56,846 bases of DNA from Nitrosomonas sp. (GTDB taxonomy: Bacteria > Pseudomonadota > Gammaproteobacteria > Burkholderiales > Nitrosomonadaceae): positions 1 through 56,846 of the forward strand of contig NZ_JAMWZS010000015.1 of assembly GCF_024282095.1 (NCBI RefSeq), given 5' to 3'. Made by a program: the position numbers and the translations under genes. Shown here piece by piece: positions 21,956-31,314 of this stretch (position 1 is its first letter; every line of letters begins with the position of its first letter). The notes beneath the pieces were generated by a model that was given only the letters and a program-made list of their open reading frames with translations, was not told the DNA's origin and made no database searches.

Positions 21956-23995
21956 ATGACTGTCAGTGCCAATGTACAGGAAAAATTATCCCGTTTAGGC
22001 ATTCGTCATGAACTGGATTTGATATTGCATCTGCCGATTCGTTACGAAGATGAAACGCACCTATTCCCAATCGCCGACGCGCCGCCAGGGCAGACAGTAC
22101 AAGTTGAGGGGGTGATTGTCCATAATGAAGTGGTTGTCCGTCCCAGGCGGCAATTGGTTTGTCAGGTTGAAGACAACAGCGGCATCCTGGTAATGCGTTT
22201 TTTGAATTTCTACGGCAGCCAGATCAAAACCTACGCAGTGGGAAAGCGCGTGCGGCTGCTGGGCGAAATCCGCCACGGGTTCTTTGGCGCGGAAATGGTG
22301 CACCCCAAATGCCGTATCGTGCGCGAAGGCGAATCCCTCGCCGATACCATGACACCGATTTATCCCACCACCGCTGGTTTGACACAAAAAACCCTGGGCA
22401 AGCTGATCGAGCAAGTGTTACAAGATGCGCACACGGTGCAAACGCTAACCGAGACCTTGCCTGAGAAAATCATCAGCACATATCGATTGGCCGGTTTGCG
22501 GGACAGCATCATGTGCCTGCACAATCCGCCCCCGGAAGTATCGATAGAAGCCTTGCAAGCCCGCACACATCCGGCATGGCGACGCATCAAGTTTGATGAA
22601 TTGCTGGCGCAGCAATTATCCATGCGCTTACACTACCGGCAGCGGCGCAGCCATTCCGCCCCAGTGCTTGCGCAAAAGAATACGCTGACGAAACCATTTC
22701 TCGAGCAGCTTGCCTTCAAACTGACGGCTGCACAAATCAAAGTAGCCGCAGAAATCAGCCATGATCTGGCTGCCGCTCACCCGATGCAACGCCTGCTGCA
22801 AGGCGATGTCGGTAGTGGCAAAACCATTGTCGCCGCACTGGCGGCGTTGCAGGCGATTGAAAATGGTTTCCAGGCCGCTATCATGGCGCCGACGGAAATC
22901 CTTGCCGAGCAGCATTTCCAGAAATTATCCGCCTGGTTTGAACCATTGGGAATTGGTGTTGCCTGGTTATCCGGCAGTCAGAAGAAAAAACACAAGCAAA
23001 CGATACTGAACGACATCGCGCTCGGCACCGCGCAACTCGCCGTGGGGACGCATGCCTTGTTTCAAGAGCAAGTGCTATTTCATCAGTTGGGTTTGGCGAT
23101 TATTGATGAGCAGCACCGCTTTGGCGTACACCAGCGTCTGGCGTTGCGCATGAAAGGTGCACAGTCCAATCTTGTGCCGCATCAACTCATGATGAGCGCC
23201 ACGCCGATTCCGCGCACCCTGTCGATGAGTTATTTCGCCGACCTGGATGTATCGGTCATCGACGAATTACCACCCGGCCGAGCGCCAATCGTAACCAAAT
23301 TAATCGCCGACGATCGTCGCAGTGAAATCATTGCGCGCATTCAATACGCTTGCCAGCAAGGCAAGCAAGTATATTGGGTATGTCCGTTGATTGAAGAATC
23401 AGACACTTTGCAACTGCAAACCGCCATGGAAACCTATGAAAATTTATGTCAGGTGTTCCCGGATTTAAACGTCGGCCTGGTACATGGGCGTTTGCCAACG
23501 CAGGAGAAAACCGAAGTGATGGCGTTGTTTAAACAAGGAGACATTCAATTATTAGTCGCCACCACCGTCATCGAAGTGGGCGTGGATGTGCCGAATGCAT
23601 CCTTGATGGTGATTGAAAATGCCGAGCGCATGGGTTTGTCGCAACTGCACCAATTGCGCGGTCGCGTCGGACGCGGATCGGAAGCCAGCATTTGTATTTT
23701 ACTGTATCAGAAACCTTTGTCAGACATTGCCCGCAAGCGGCTCAGAATCATATTTGAACACACGGATGGCTTTGAAATCGCCCGCCAGGATCTAAATTTG
23801 CGCGGCCCCGGTGAATTTCTGGGGGCGCGCCAGAGTGGCGTGCCGATGCTGCGTTTTGCCGATCTGGAACAGGATGGCGAGTTACTGACAGCGGCACAAA
23901 CCACCGCGGATGAGATGCTCAACGACTATCCAGATCTGGCGCAACGGCATATTGAACGCTGGTTAGGGGATAAAACGGAATATCTGCGGGTATAA
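21956..23995 (+). CDS. recG: ATP-dependent DNA helicase RecG
   Basis: 679 residues from the ATG at 21956, near the usual length. A longer frame reaching back into ridA has no family sequence. The wedge (OB-fold) domain is followed by superfamily 2 helicase motifs: GDVGSGKT (I), APTEILAEQ (Ia), DEQHRFG (II), SATPIPRT (III), then the C-terminal motifs with VIEVGVDVPNA (V), LRGRVGRG (VI) and the TRG-like ARQDLNLRGPGEFLG. It remodels stalled forks and branched DNA. Confidence 0.95.
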   Translation: MTVSANVQEKLSRLGIRHELDLILHLPIRYEDETHLFPIADAPPGQTVQVEGVIVHNEVVVRPRRQLVCQVEDNSGILVMRFLNFYGSQIKTYAVGKRVRLLGEIRHGFFGAEMVHPKCRIVREGESLADTMTPIYPTTAGLTQKTLGKLIEQVLQDAHTVQTLTETLPEKIISTYRLAGLRDSIMCLHNPPPEVSIEALQARTHPAWRRIKFDELLAQQLSMRLHYRQRRSHSAPVLAQKNTLTKPFLEQLAFKLTAAQIKVAAEISHDLAAAHPMQRLLQGDVGSGKTIVAALAALQAIENGFQAAIMAPTEILAEQHFQKLSAWFEPLGIGVAWLSGSQKKKHKQTILNDIALGTAQLAVGTHALFQEQVLFHQLGLAIIDEQHRFGVHQRLALRMKGAQSNLVPHQLMMSATPIPRTLSMSYFADLDVSVIDELPPGRAPIVTKLIADDRRSEIIARIQYACQQGKQVYWVCPLIEESDTLQLQTAMETYENLCQVFPDLNVGLVHGRLPTQEKTEVMALFKQGDIQLLVATTVIEVGVDVPNASLMVIENAERMGLSQLHQLRGRVGRGSEASICILLYQKPLSDIARKRLRIIFEHTDGFEIARQDLNLRGPGEFLGARQSGVPMLRFADLEQDGELLTAAQTTADEMLNDYPDLAQRHIERWLGDKTEYLRV

Positions 23996-24013
23996 ACGAC
24001 CTGCCAGCGAACG

Positions 24014-25105
24014 CTACATGATAATTCCGCCACCCAGGCACACCCTGCTTTCATAGATAACAACCGACTGACCCGGTGTAATCGCCCATTGATCTTGCGC
24101 AAAATCCACCTGGCAACAATCCTGAGCAAAACTTGCAATCGCACAAGGCGCATCGGTTTGGCGATAGCGGGTTTTAGCAGCGTACACCCAGTTGCAATGC
24201 GGTTGTGCTCCACTGATCCACGTCAGATCGGTTGCTTTGAGAGACGGACGCAGCAAATCAGGATGATTGTGGCCTTGCACTGCAATCAGTACATTGCTGC
24301 TGGTATCCTTGGCTGATACAAACCAAGGCTCGTCATTGCCATCGCGTGTACCGCCGATTCCCAATCCTTGTCGTTGTCCGATGGTGTAATACATCAGCCC
24401 GATGTGCCGGCCGATCACTTTTCCTTCAGGGGTTTGGATTTCTCCGGGTTCATGCGGCAGATAGCGATTCAGAAATTCCCGAAATGGGCGCTCCCCGATA
24501 AAGCAGATCCCTGTGCTGTCTTTTTTGGAGAAATTGGGCAACTTCAATTCCTTGGCGATCTTGCGTACTTCGCGTTTATACAAATGCCCAATTGGAAACA
24601 GTGTATTGGCAAGCTGTGCTTGATTCAGGCGATACAAAAAGTAACTCTGATCCTTGGTGCCGTCTTCGCCCTTCAGCAATTGAAACAAGCCGCCAACTTT
24701 CCTCACCTGGGCATAATGCCCTGTCGCAATATAGCTGGCGCCCAATTGAGTGGCATGATCCAGAAACGCCTTGAACTTGATTTCAGCATTGCATAGCACA
24801 TCCGGATTGGGCGTTCGTCCGGCCTGATACTCGGCAAGAAAATGTGAAAAAACACGATCCTTATATTCTGCTGAGAAATTCACCACTTCGATCGGAATAT
24901 CAATCACATCGGCGACTGACACCGCATCCAGAAAATCCTGACGGGAAGAGCAATATTCATCGGTATCATCATCTTCCCAGTTTTTCATGAACAAACCCAC
25001 CACTTCATGACCCTGCTGCTTCAACAAATAGGCCGCCACAGAAGAATCCACACCGCCCGACATGCCGACAACCACGCGCTGTTTTTTCATTGACTCATGA
25101 CTCAT
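24014..25105 (-). CDS. mnmA: tRNA-specific 2-thiouridylase MnmA
   Basis: 363 residues. N-terminal PP-loop [14 protein letters not shown], catalytic cysteines in [12 protein letters not shown] and STGICFIG, then the central and C-terminal beta-barrel domains ending CLGGGIIM. It puts the 2-thio group on wobble uridine 34 of Lys, Glu and Gln tRNAs. The ATG at 25105 overlaps the nudJ stop by 11 bases; an alternative ATG at 25090 removes five residues. The nudJ-mnmA pairing is also seen in enterobacteria. Confidence 0.95.
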   Translation of the reverse strand: MSHESMKKQRVVVGMSGGVDSSVAAYLLKQQGHEVVGLFMKNWEDDDTDEYCSSRQDFLDAVSVADVIDIPIEVVNFSAEYKDRVFSHFLAEYQAGRTPNPDVLCNAEIKFKAFLDHATQLGASYIATGHYAQVRKVGGLFQLLKGEDGTKDQSYFLYRLNQAQLANTLFPIGHLYKREVRKIAKELKLPNFSKKDSTGICFIGERPFREFLNRYLPHEPGEIQTPEGKVIGRHIGLMYYTIGQRQGLGIGGTRDGNDEPWFVSAKDTSSNVLIAVQGHNHPDLLRPSLKATDLTWISGAQPHCNWVYAAKTRYRQTDAPCAIASFAQDCCQVDFAQDQWAITPGQSVVIYESRVCLGGGIIM

Positions 25106-25550
25106 AGTAAGTCAGCAGCTCCAGTGGATAACGTTTGCCGGCGATATGATCGCGGATACACTGCATGACCAGCGGACTGCGATGACGGCCAATCATGTGA
25201 TGAATCTCATCCAAACCAAACCAGGCTGCGCGCAAGATGCCGTGATCCAATATGCGTTCAGGGTCATGACTCGTAACACGACCACCAAATGCAAAACGAA
25301 GATAGGTCACATCCACGCGCTGCGAGTGCCATTGATAAATACCCAGCACATATTCGGGCACAAAGGTATACGCTGTTTCTTCCAGTGTCTCCCGTATGGC
25401 CCCCTGCATGATGGATTCTCCAGGATCCAAGTGGCCTGCCGGTTGATTTAAAAACAAACCGGAACCCGCCTCCGGTTCTTCCTCCACCAGCAAGTATTTT
25501 CCATTTTGCTCAATAATGGCTGCTACTGTTACATTGGGTTTCCAGATCAT
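25095..25550 (-). CDS. nudJ: Nudix phosphatase NudJ
   Basis: 151 residues with the full Nudix box: [21 protein letters not shown] followed by a hydrophobic residue pattern. It starts [22 protein letters not shown] as in NudJ, which acts on HMP-pyrophosphate and nucleoside di- and triphosphates. The assignment to NudJ rests on this N-terminus and on the overlap with mnmA. Confidence 0.88.
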   Translation of the reverse strand: MIWKPNVTVAAIIEQNGKYLLVEEEPEAGSGLFLNQPAGHLDPGESIMQGAIRETLEETAYTFVPEYVLGIYQWHSQRVDVTYLRFAFGGRVTSHDPERILDHGILRAAWFGLDEIHHMIGRHRSPLVMQCIRDHIAGKRYPLELLTYYES

Positions 25551-25807
25551 AGTTTCATATTGGATAGATAATCATGAAAAATTTAGCAAAGATTAATATC
25601 CGTGCTCTACATTTGATGCGCTTATTATCGCATTGGTGCTATCCGTTCGGTTGAGATTCGTCGCGTGACACCGGAACTAATAGCATCTTTGTCATATAAA
25701 TAGCTTAGAATAGCTATGCAATTATTTTGCTATACGGATAAGCCATGATTCGACATGGCCCCATACACACAACCAAGTTGTCAATATATTTTATCTTTCC
25801 TATCCCC

Positions 25808-26455
25808 ATGTTTCTTATTGATTTCATTCTCCACATTGACAAACATCTCCAGCAACTCTCCTCAGAATACGGGTTATGGATTTATGGCATTCTCTTCCTG
25901 ATCATATTTTGTGAAACCGGGCTGGTTGTACTGCCTTTATTACCCGGAGACTCATTATTGTTCGCCGCAGGCTCGCTTGCATCATTGGAAAATTCGCAAC
26001 TTAATCCCCATGTCCTGTTTGCCGGACTATGCATTGCAGGTATTTTAGGGGATAGCGTCAATTACTGGATCGGCAAAAAAGCCGGCCCCAAAGTTTTTAC
26101 CTCGCAGGAATCCCGTTTCTTCAAACGCGAATATCTCGATAAAACCCACGCGTTTTATCTCAAATATGGCGCCAAAACGATCATCATCGCCCGCTTCATT
26201 CCCATTATTCGCACCTTCGCGCCATTCGTTGCCGGCGTTGGAACCATGCCCTATCGCACCTTCATCACTTATAACATCGTGGGTGCCATACTATGGGTCG
26301 GGATATTTATTTATGCCGGCTTCTATTTCGGGCAACTGCCGATGGTACAACAAAACTTCAAGCTCATTATCCTGGCCATCATTATTCTATCGATAACCCC
26401 GCCCATCATTGAATACCTCAAGCATCGCTATAAAAATAAAAATGCATCCCAATAA
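25808..26455 (+). CDS. dedA: DedA family membrane protein
   Basis: 215 residues from the ATG at 25808, which aligns with known DedA starts ([13 protein letters not shown]). An earlier ATG at 25745 would add 21 residues and has a weak GGA box, so it cannot be excluded. Conserved membrane Glu and Asp in [18 protein letters not shown], then GKKAGPKVF and the [17 protein letters not shown] reentrant segment. DedA/VTT proteins are linked to undecaprenyl-phosphate or phospholipid flipping and membrane homeostasis. Confidence 0.9.
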   Translation: MFLIDFILHIDKHLQQLSSEYGLWIYGILFLIIFCETGLVVLPLLPGDSLLFAAGSLASLENSQLNPHVLFAGLCIAGILGDSVNYWIGKKAGPKVFTSQESRFFKREYLDKTHAFYLKYGAKTIIIARFIPIIRTFAPFVAGVGTMPYRTFITYNIVGAILWVGIFIYAGFYFGQLPMVQQNFKLIILAIIILSITPPIIEYLKHRYKNKNASQ

Positions 26456-26699
26456 ATTGATCCGTCTCGCGTAAGCACCACATTCTCAGCAATACATTTC
26501 GCAGTGAAGACCTACATCATGTATACCGATCTCTTATAGTAAGTCGATATAGATCAACGCGTTTGTCATACATTCCCTATTCTTGCCAAGAATTTCTCTA
26601 AAAAATTCGATAGTTATGTCGCTATAACAATTCAAATTTTTTAAGCAGCATGTTTGATCCCATTAATAACCAAATTTGCGCAAAAGGGAGCACCAGAAT

Positions 26700-27980
26700 A
26701 TGGAAGGACTTATCGTTGAACCATCCAGAACATATCAAAAACTTCTATCATCTGCGATCGAATCGGGCGGGCTTGAAACCCAGCAGGTGTCAAGTGGTAG
26801 TGAAGCCTTGATGCTGCTGAGAAAACAACCTTTTGATCTGGTGTTTGTTGCCATGCATTTACAGGACATGGATGCCTCGATGTTTTCCTCACACTTGCGG
26901 GCTGACTTGCGCACCCGGCAAATACCCGTAGTGATGGTTACTTCGAATGAAGATAAAAAATTATTGGATGAAGCATTTTCCGCAGGTGTCACAGAAATAT
27001 TTGCCAAACATGAACTGGACAAAATCACCAGTTACACTGCCCAATTTTCCCGAAAGAACGGCAGCAAAACGATGTCAGGACGAATATTGTATATCGAAGA
27101 TAGTCCATCAGCCGCAAGCATGACATCAGCAGTGTTAAGAGAGAGCGGATATACGGTCGATCATTTCGCTAGCGGCGAGGAAGGTATCGCAGCGTTCCAG
27201 AAATATGCTTACGATTTGGTCCTCACCGATATATTGCTCAAAGGCAAATTAAATGGTTATGGCACTGTAAAGGCGCTACGGCACCTCGAGGATGAAAGTA
27301 AAAAATATGTACCCTTGCTGGTATTTTCAGTTCTCGATGAAGTTGCGCACAAAGTGGAATTGTTGCGTTTGGGAGCCAATGATTATGTCACCAAACCACT
27401 TATTCAGGAAGAATTACTTGCCAGAGTCAGTAACCTCATCACCAGTAAAAAGCTACTTGACAAAGCAATCACACAACAAAATCTCTTACAAGAACTGGCA
27501 ATGAAAGACCCGTTGACCGGTCTATATAATCGCTATTTCCTGATGGAAGCCGCGCCATCCAAAATGTGCGAAGCGGCGCGATACGATATTCCATGCAGCC
27601 TGGTTATTGTGAACATGGATCAATTCAAGTCAGTCAACGAAAATTATGGCCATCCAAGAGGTGATACGGTACTGAGAGAAGTAGCTTCCCTATTAACCAA
27701 GTCCATCCGTCAAGAAGATATCGCCGCTCGTTTTGATGGAGAAGAATTTGTATTACTACTGTCGCACTGCAATGCTTCGAATGCGGCGATCGTTGCAGAA
27801 AAGATTCGCAAATCCATCGAAAATTTGCACCCGTCAGATTTGGATGCAACCGCAAGTTTCGGCATCGCTGAAATACGCCAAGATTCAACAGAAAATTTCT
27901 CTGAAATATTCAAAGCAGCCAGAGAAGCCATCCGTCAAGCACAATCAAATGGCGGCAATCAAGTGATGACACGCTTATAA
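26700..27980 (+). CDS. REC-REC-GGDEF response regulator
   Basis: 426 residues from the ATG at 26700, set by a GGGAG box 9 bases upstream. The first receiver (1-125) seems degenerate: the phosphoacceptor position in LVFVAMHLQ is Ala. The second receiver (about 130-250) keeps IEDS, the acceptor Asp in LVLTDILL and the YVTKP lysine. The C-terminal diguanylate cyclase domain has DPLTGLYNR and an active-site signature DGEEF in place of GGDEF/GGEEF. An inhibitory-site RxxD (RQED) lies five residues before it. It should be a phosphorylation-controlled c-di-GMP synthase or a degenerate c-di-GMP-binding effector. No partner kinase is adjacent. Confidence 0.88.
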   Translation: MEGLIVEPSRTYQKLLSSAIESGGLETQQVSSGSEALMLLRKQPFDLVFVAMHLQDMDASMFSSHLRADLRTRQIPVVMVTSNEDKKLLDEAFSAGVTEIFAKHELDKITSYTAQFSRKNGSKTMSGRILYIEDSPSAASMTSAVLRESGYTVDHFASGEEGIAAFQKYAYDLVLTDILLKGKLNGYGTVKALRHLEDESKKYVPLLVFSVLDEVAHKVELLRLGANDYVTKPLIQEELLARVSNLITSKKLLDKAITQQNLLQELAMKDPLTGLYNRYFLMEAAPSKMCEAARYDIPCSLVIVNMDQFKSVNENYGHPRGDTVLREVASLLTKSIRQEDIAARFDGEEFVLLLSHCNASNAAIVAEKIRKSIENLHPSDLDATASFGIAEIRQDSTENFSEIFKAAREAIRQAQSNGGNQVMTRL

Positions 27981-27988
27981 TTCTACTT

Positions 27989-28138
27989 CTACTTAGAAAC
28001 AGCATTAATAATCCAGTCCCATCGGGTAATGCTGCGCATAGTTTCCTGGCTTGATTCAAGGTTTCTTAGCGCGCTTTCCAGATGAATCTCAAGCGCATCC
28101 AGACGGGGTATGTTAACTTCTCCCAAAACGCCGTACAC
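27989..28138 (-). CDS. Possible small ORF or gene tail
   Basis: A 49-codon frame from a GTG at 28138, open back to a TGA eight codons earlier. The peptide is well balanced and helical (RLDALEIHLESALRNLESSQ, then RWDWIINAVSK), so it looks coding. There is no ATG, and the piece may be the C-terminal remnant of a larger gene. It lies at the start of the degraded region that runs to the tRNA. Confidence 0.3.
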   Translation of the reverse strand: MYGVLGEVNIPRLDALEIHLESALRNLESSQETMRSITRWDWIINAVSK

Positions 28139-28236
28139 TTTTGACGTGGATACTAAAACTTGTCAGAAATTAAACCGATTGTCACCGGCGTGGCCTTTGG
28201 TAGCAGCTTGTAACAGAGTTATCAGTCGATTCTTGC

Positions 28237-28446
28237 TTAAACATTGAATGATTGTTGAATAGCAGGCTTCAATGATTTGCCACCCAATCGTTTAAGCAAA
28301 TCCACATAAGCATTAATTTCGTCTCGGATTACGCCATCAGGCAACAAAGCTTTAGTAACCACTATCCGGGCCAACTGAGGATGTACTCTTATCACACCTT
28401 GTCTATCGACCACAAAGTCTGCCCGCCGCCATCGCTGCGTAGTCAC
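28237..28446 (-). CDS. Hypothetical small protein or fragment
   Basis: 69 codons from a GTG at 28446 with a GGA just before it; the frame stays open about 16 codons further up without an ATG. The peptide has a plausible alpha/beta pattern (RADFVVDRQGVIRVHPQLARIVV, then a helix DEINAYVDLLKRLGG). I recognise no family. Given the broken genes around it, it may be a fragment rather than a whole gene. Confidence 0.35.
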   Translation of the reverse strand: MTTQRWRRADFVVDRQGVIRVHPQLARIVVTKALLPDGVIRDEINAYVDLLKRLGGKSLKPAIQQSFNV

Positions 28447-28523
28447 TCCAGTGAAAATAACTTTATCAATGACTGAAGCCGTGCAGCGGCTCTATCAAAT
28501 TCTTTATCTGGCCAATAACCATT

Positions 28524-29232
28524 TCATCTTGAAAGGGAGATATTCGAACTACCGGAACATTGTGTTGATCCATTCACCCACGTCCATCCTGCAAATCCAG
28601 ATAAGTTTGGATTCCCCGGTGTAATAAAGAAGTCCATTACGATTTGAGTCGTGCCCCCACCCTCTTCGGAAATATTTCCAAACATTCCCAGTTCCTCATT
28701 ATCCAGTATGTCACCGATGGCAGATCCCCCTGGAAATTTTATCGTTACCGTATCGTTTAATTGATTAATCTCAACAATTCCGTTAATCAGCTTCCTTGGC
28801 ACGCTGCCGCAGTCAGTTCCTGCACTTGTTTCTTTCTAATGGATCCTAAGGATTATGCAAAGAATTTTACCGAGGAGAAAATGGGAGTATGTAATCGTAA
28901 AGCTCTATATATCGAGGTATCCGCTAAGACCCTTGGCCATCCTGCCTGGGCTGCCAATATCGAAGGCTGTGCCTTCCCACAAATGGCAGAAAAACTCGTC
29001 TGAGTTCCTACATCCAGGAGTGCCTCTGACTATGGGCCAATGTTTTATGGAATCAGGCGTAGCTTTGAATTTATATTGGGGTTGCACCCGCAAAACTTTT
29101 AAGATTGCAACTCGTTCATTTATCATTAGCTCCATCGAGAGAATAAGTAAGTACGGGTGCTACGGGCGCTGCAATTGTATGCATTGAAATACAAAACAAT
29201 ACCCAAATAATTAGACCGCTAACAAGCTTCAT
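28524..29232 (-). pseudogene. Broken secreted FnIII-like protein gene
   Basis: An ATG at 29232 with a GAGGA box opens a clear signal peptide (MKLVSGLIIWVLFC, ending TIAA) and the start of a beta domain (PVAPVLTYSLDGAN), but stops at TGA 29116-29118. The rest of a fibronectin-III-like domain continues in a neighbouring frame (about 29118-28905), with QYKFKATPD and LWEGTAFDI resembling the usual strands, and stops again. A last in-phase piece of about 100 codons ends at 28524. It has no start codon and includes TVTIKFPGG, GGGTTQIVMDF and GFAGWTW. I infer one secreted protein gene disrupted by frameshifts and stops; sequencing error is an alternative. Confidence 0.45.
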
Positions 29233-29252
29233 TCATTTCCTCTTTTTGCTTT

Positions 29253-29819
29253 GTGTTCTATGTGGGATTCTATTTTTTAATCACCTGCTTTATTTATATC
29301 ACTACAAAATCCAAATTAGTCATCGCCAACCCGGCGCTGAGCGTAGCAATTGAGGAAAGTACGAAAAATAGAGTTGTTGAAGTATATTCAAGTATCGAAG
29401 CTTATGCAAAGGAGCTTATTTCATGCGATGGAGGTTATGAAAATGTTTTTGATAACCCTGAGGATATAACATTCGACTTTGCTAGAGACAAAATGGCAGT
29501 TAACGGTCGGTCAAAATTCTCTGCAAGCTCTATGGTAATAATGAAGAACTCAATTAGAGCAGCAATATTTATTCATTCAGTGAAAGACAGAAGGGCAAGA
29601 TTGCCGAGATTTATCCTAATGGATAATATGGAGGACAAAGGTATGACTGCCGAAAGAAGTCAAAATTTTCAGCGTGTTCTAGTGAGAAAATGTGATGAAT
29701 TGGAATATGACTATCAAGTCATATTTACAACATCGATGATTGATGAGGAACTAAACAAGTCTGACTATGTAGTTGGACCCTTTTATAAAAAGGGCGAACA
29801 CACTTTAAATATAAGCTAA
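29253..29819 (+). pseudogene. C-terminal fragment of an ABC/SMC-type ATPase
   Basis: An open frame of 188 codons whose first 18 or so residues (read from a GTG) look unrelated to the rest. From about 29303 it resembles the C-terminal half of a RecF/SMC-like ATPase. It has a signature-like helix (GRSKFSASSMVIMKNSIRAA), a Walker B strand (RFILMDNMEDKG), then a QVIFTTSMI strand and a short C-terminal beta strand. The N-terminal P-loop and coiled coil are absent from the window. Large ATPases of this type are common in defence and mobile islands, so it is probably a leftover of such a gene. The exact system cannot be told. Confidence 0.5.
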
Positions 29820-30135
29820 TTTTTGTTTATATTTAAAAGTTTCTCGCTAGTATATCTAATATTCGTTTATATGTGACCAGAGAACCGTTGTATTTGCATT
29901 TGGTCATAAGCAGGCTGTCGAATTGTAATAAGCCCACACTAAAGAAATGTCAGACATAATCTGAACCACTACATTTCAGAACTAAATAACGCGAGCTGTT
30001 ACAACCCAATCATTAAATTAGAACTTTTTTGCAGACACTATGTTATCGCCAGTAATTATCCACCAATTTATCGTCTACATAGAGTCTACATTGGTTTTAT
30101 ATAATTTTTATATATAACGTAACTTATTGTTTTTA
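29820..30135. other. AT-rich intergenic region next to tRNA-Thr
   Basis: 316 bp without a gene, directly downstream of the tRNA 3' end. It has a GAAATGT/ACATTTC inverted repeat (29944-29977) with an inner CAGA/TCTG pair, and a GTCTACAT tandem near 30081. I found no second copy of the tRNA 3' end. Confidence 0.4.
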
Positions 30136-30211
30136 TGGTGCCGACACCAAGAATCGAACTCGGGACCTTCTGATTACAAATCAGCTGCTCTACCATCTGA
30201 GCTATGCCGGC
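30136..30211 (-). tRNA. tRNA-Thr (anticodon TGT)
   Basis: 76 nt on the minus strand, from GCCGGCA to TGTCGGC plus ACCA. The acceptor stem pairs over 7 bp with one G-T. The D arm holds AGCTCAGATGGTAGAGC, the anticodon arm CTGAT-TTGTAAT-ATCAG gives TGT, and the T arm has GTTCGATTC. The 3' CCA is encoded. Confidence 0.96.
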
Positions 30212-30247
30212 ACGGCACAATAATAAAATGAATCTAAACTGAGAGAG

Positions 30248-30670
30248 TTATTTGATTACTCGTAAATTGGGTTTACTTGCATTCTTAGACTGATAAGTCA
30301 AAGAATCTGTAGTTATATTACTTTCTTCATTATTCAATATTTTTTTATTCTCATTTCCCTCATCAAGCGTGAATGCTATCCCTTGATTTACTTCTTTTGC
30401 GAATATACCTTTAATGGCGCTCATCGGTATTTCTAATTTTCTTGACACACCATTAAAACGTGCCATAAAGCAAATAATCTCATTACCAATCATAATATTA
30501 TGCACAGCCCCCGCACTAATATTAAAGATTATCTCGTCATTCTTGATATATTCTATTGGCATATCAAGTCCTGGATAAGCTTTTACAGAAATAAAGGGTG
30601 TAAAACCATTATCAATACACCAGTCATAGATAGAGCGAACTAAATATGGTTTGGTAGAATTGGCACTCAT
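30248..30670 (-). CDS. sspB: ClpXP specificity-enhancing factor SspB
   Basis: 140 residues. The folded part (about 1-100) has KPYLVRSIYDWCIDNGFTP at the N-terminus and the GAVHNIMIGNEIICFMARFNGV strands. A flexible acidic tail and a terminal basic ClpX-binding stretch (PNLRVIK) follow. It delivers ssrA-tagged proteins to ClpXP. The start overlaps the sspA stop (ATGA), and petABC-sspA-sspB is a common order in betaproteobacteria. Confidence 0.93.
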   Translation of the reverse strand: MSANSTKPYLVRSIYDWCIDNGFTPFISVKAYPGLDMPIEYIKNDEIIFNISAGAVHNIMIGNEIICFMARFNGVSRKLEIPMSAIKGIFAKEVNQGIAFTLDEGNENKKILNNEESNITTDSLTYQSKNASKPNLRVIK

Positions 30671-31266
30671 TTTCGCATAACTTTCTCTGAAGCTGACAGT
30701 GCGTCAATGAACAGTGGGCGACTAAATAACCTTTCTGCATACTTCAACAATGGGGCTGCTTGTTTAGGCAAACGAATTTCAAAATGCTCGAGACGCCACA
30801 ATAACGGTGCTATTGCTACATCAAGCATTGAGAATTCATCACCCAGCATAAACTTCTGTTTATCAAAGATTGGAGAAATCATCGTCAGATGATCTGCGAT
30901 CACCGAACGTGCTTTATCTATTGTCTTTTGATCTGAGCTATCAAACGCAGCAATATGGCAGAATAATTCTTGTTCAAAGCGATATAACAATAAACGCGCA
31001 CGAGCACGCATTACTGGGTCTGCAGGCATCAATTGAGGATGAGGAAAACGATCATCAATATACTCATTGATGATGTTTGACTCATAAAGCACCAGATCTC
31101 GTTCTACGAGTACAGGTGCTTTACCGTATGGACTAATTACCGCCAAGTCTTCTGATTTATTATTTGGATCAACGTCAATTACTTGAAAATCCATATCTTT
31201 CTCGTGCAGAACAATCCGGCACCGATGACTGTATGGACACGTAATTGTTGAATATAATGTCATCAT
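30667..31266 (-). CDS. sspA: Stringent starvation protein A (GST fold)
   Basis: 199 residues with an N-terminal thioredoxin-like domain (TLYSTITCPYSHRCRIVL) and a helical GST C-terminal domain. The PYGKAPVLVERD and ESNIINEYIDDRFPHPQLMP stretches are typical of SspA, which binds RNA polymerase and alters transcription in starvation. It follows petC on the same strand and overlaps sspB by 4 bases. Confidence 0.93.
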   Translation of the reverse strand: MMTLYSTITCPYSHRCRIVLHEKDMDFQVIDVDPNNKSEDLAVISPYGKAPVLVERDLVLYESNIINEYIDDRFPHPQLMPADPVMRARARLLLYRFEQELFCHIAAFDSSDQKTIDKARSVIADHLTMISPIFDKQKFMLGDEFSMLDVAIAPLLWRLEHFEIRLPKQAAPLLKYAERLFSRPLFIDALSASEKVMRK

Positions 31267-31314
31267 AACTTCTATTCTCTGACCTAGTTACCAATATATT
31301 CAGCAAGTTTAACG

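Noticed and set aside
29909-29925. AGCAGGCTGTCGAA near the tRNA as a fourth family A repeat
   Set aside because: Only about 12 of 15 end bases match and none of the inner core is present.
29820-30211. Possible attachment site formed by a repeat of the tRNA-Thr 3' end
   Set aside because: I looked for the tRNA 3' sequence elsewhere in the window, especially across the degraded region, and saw no second copy.
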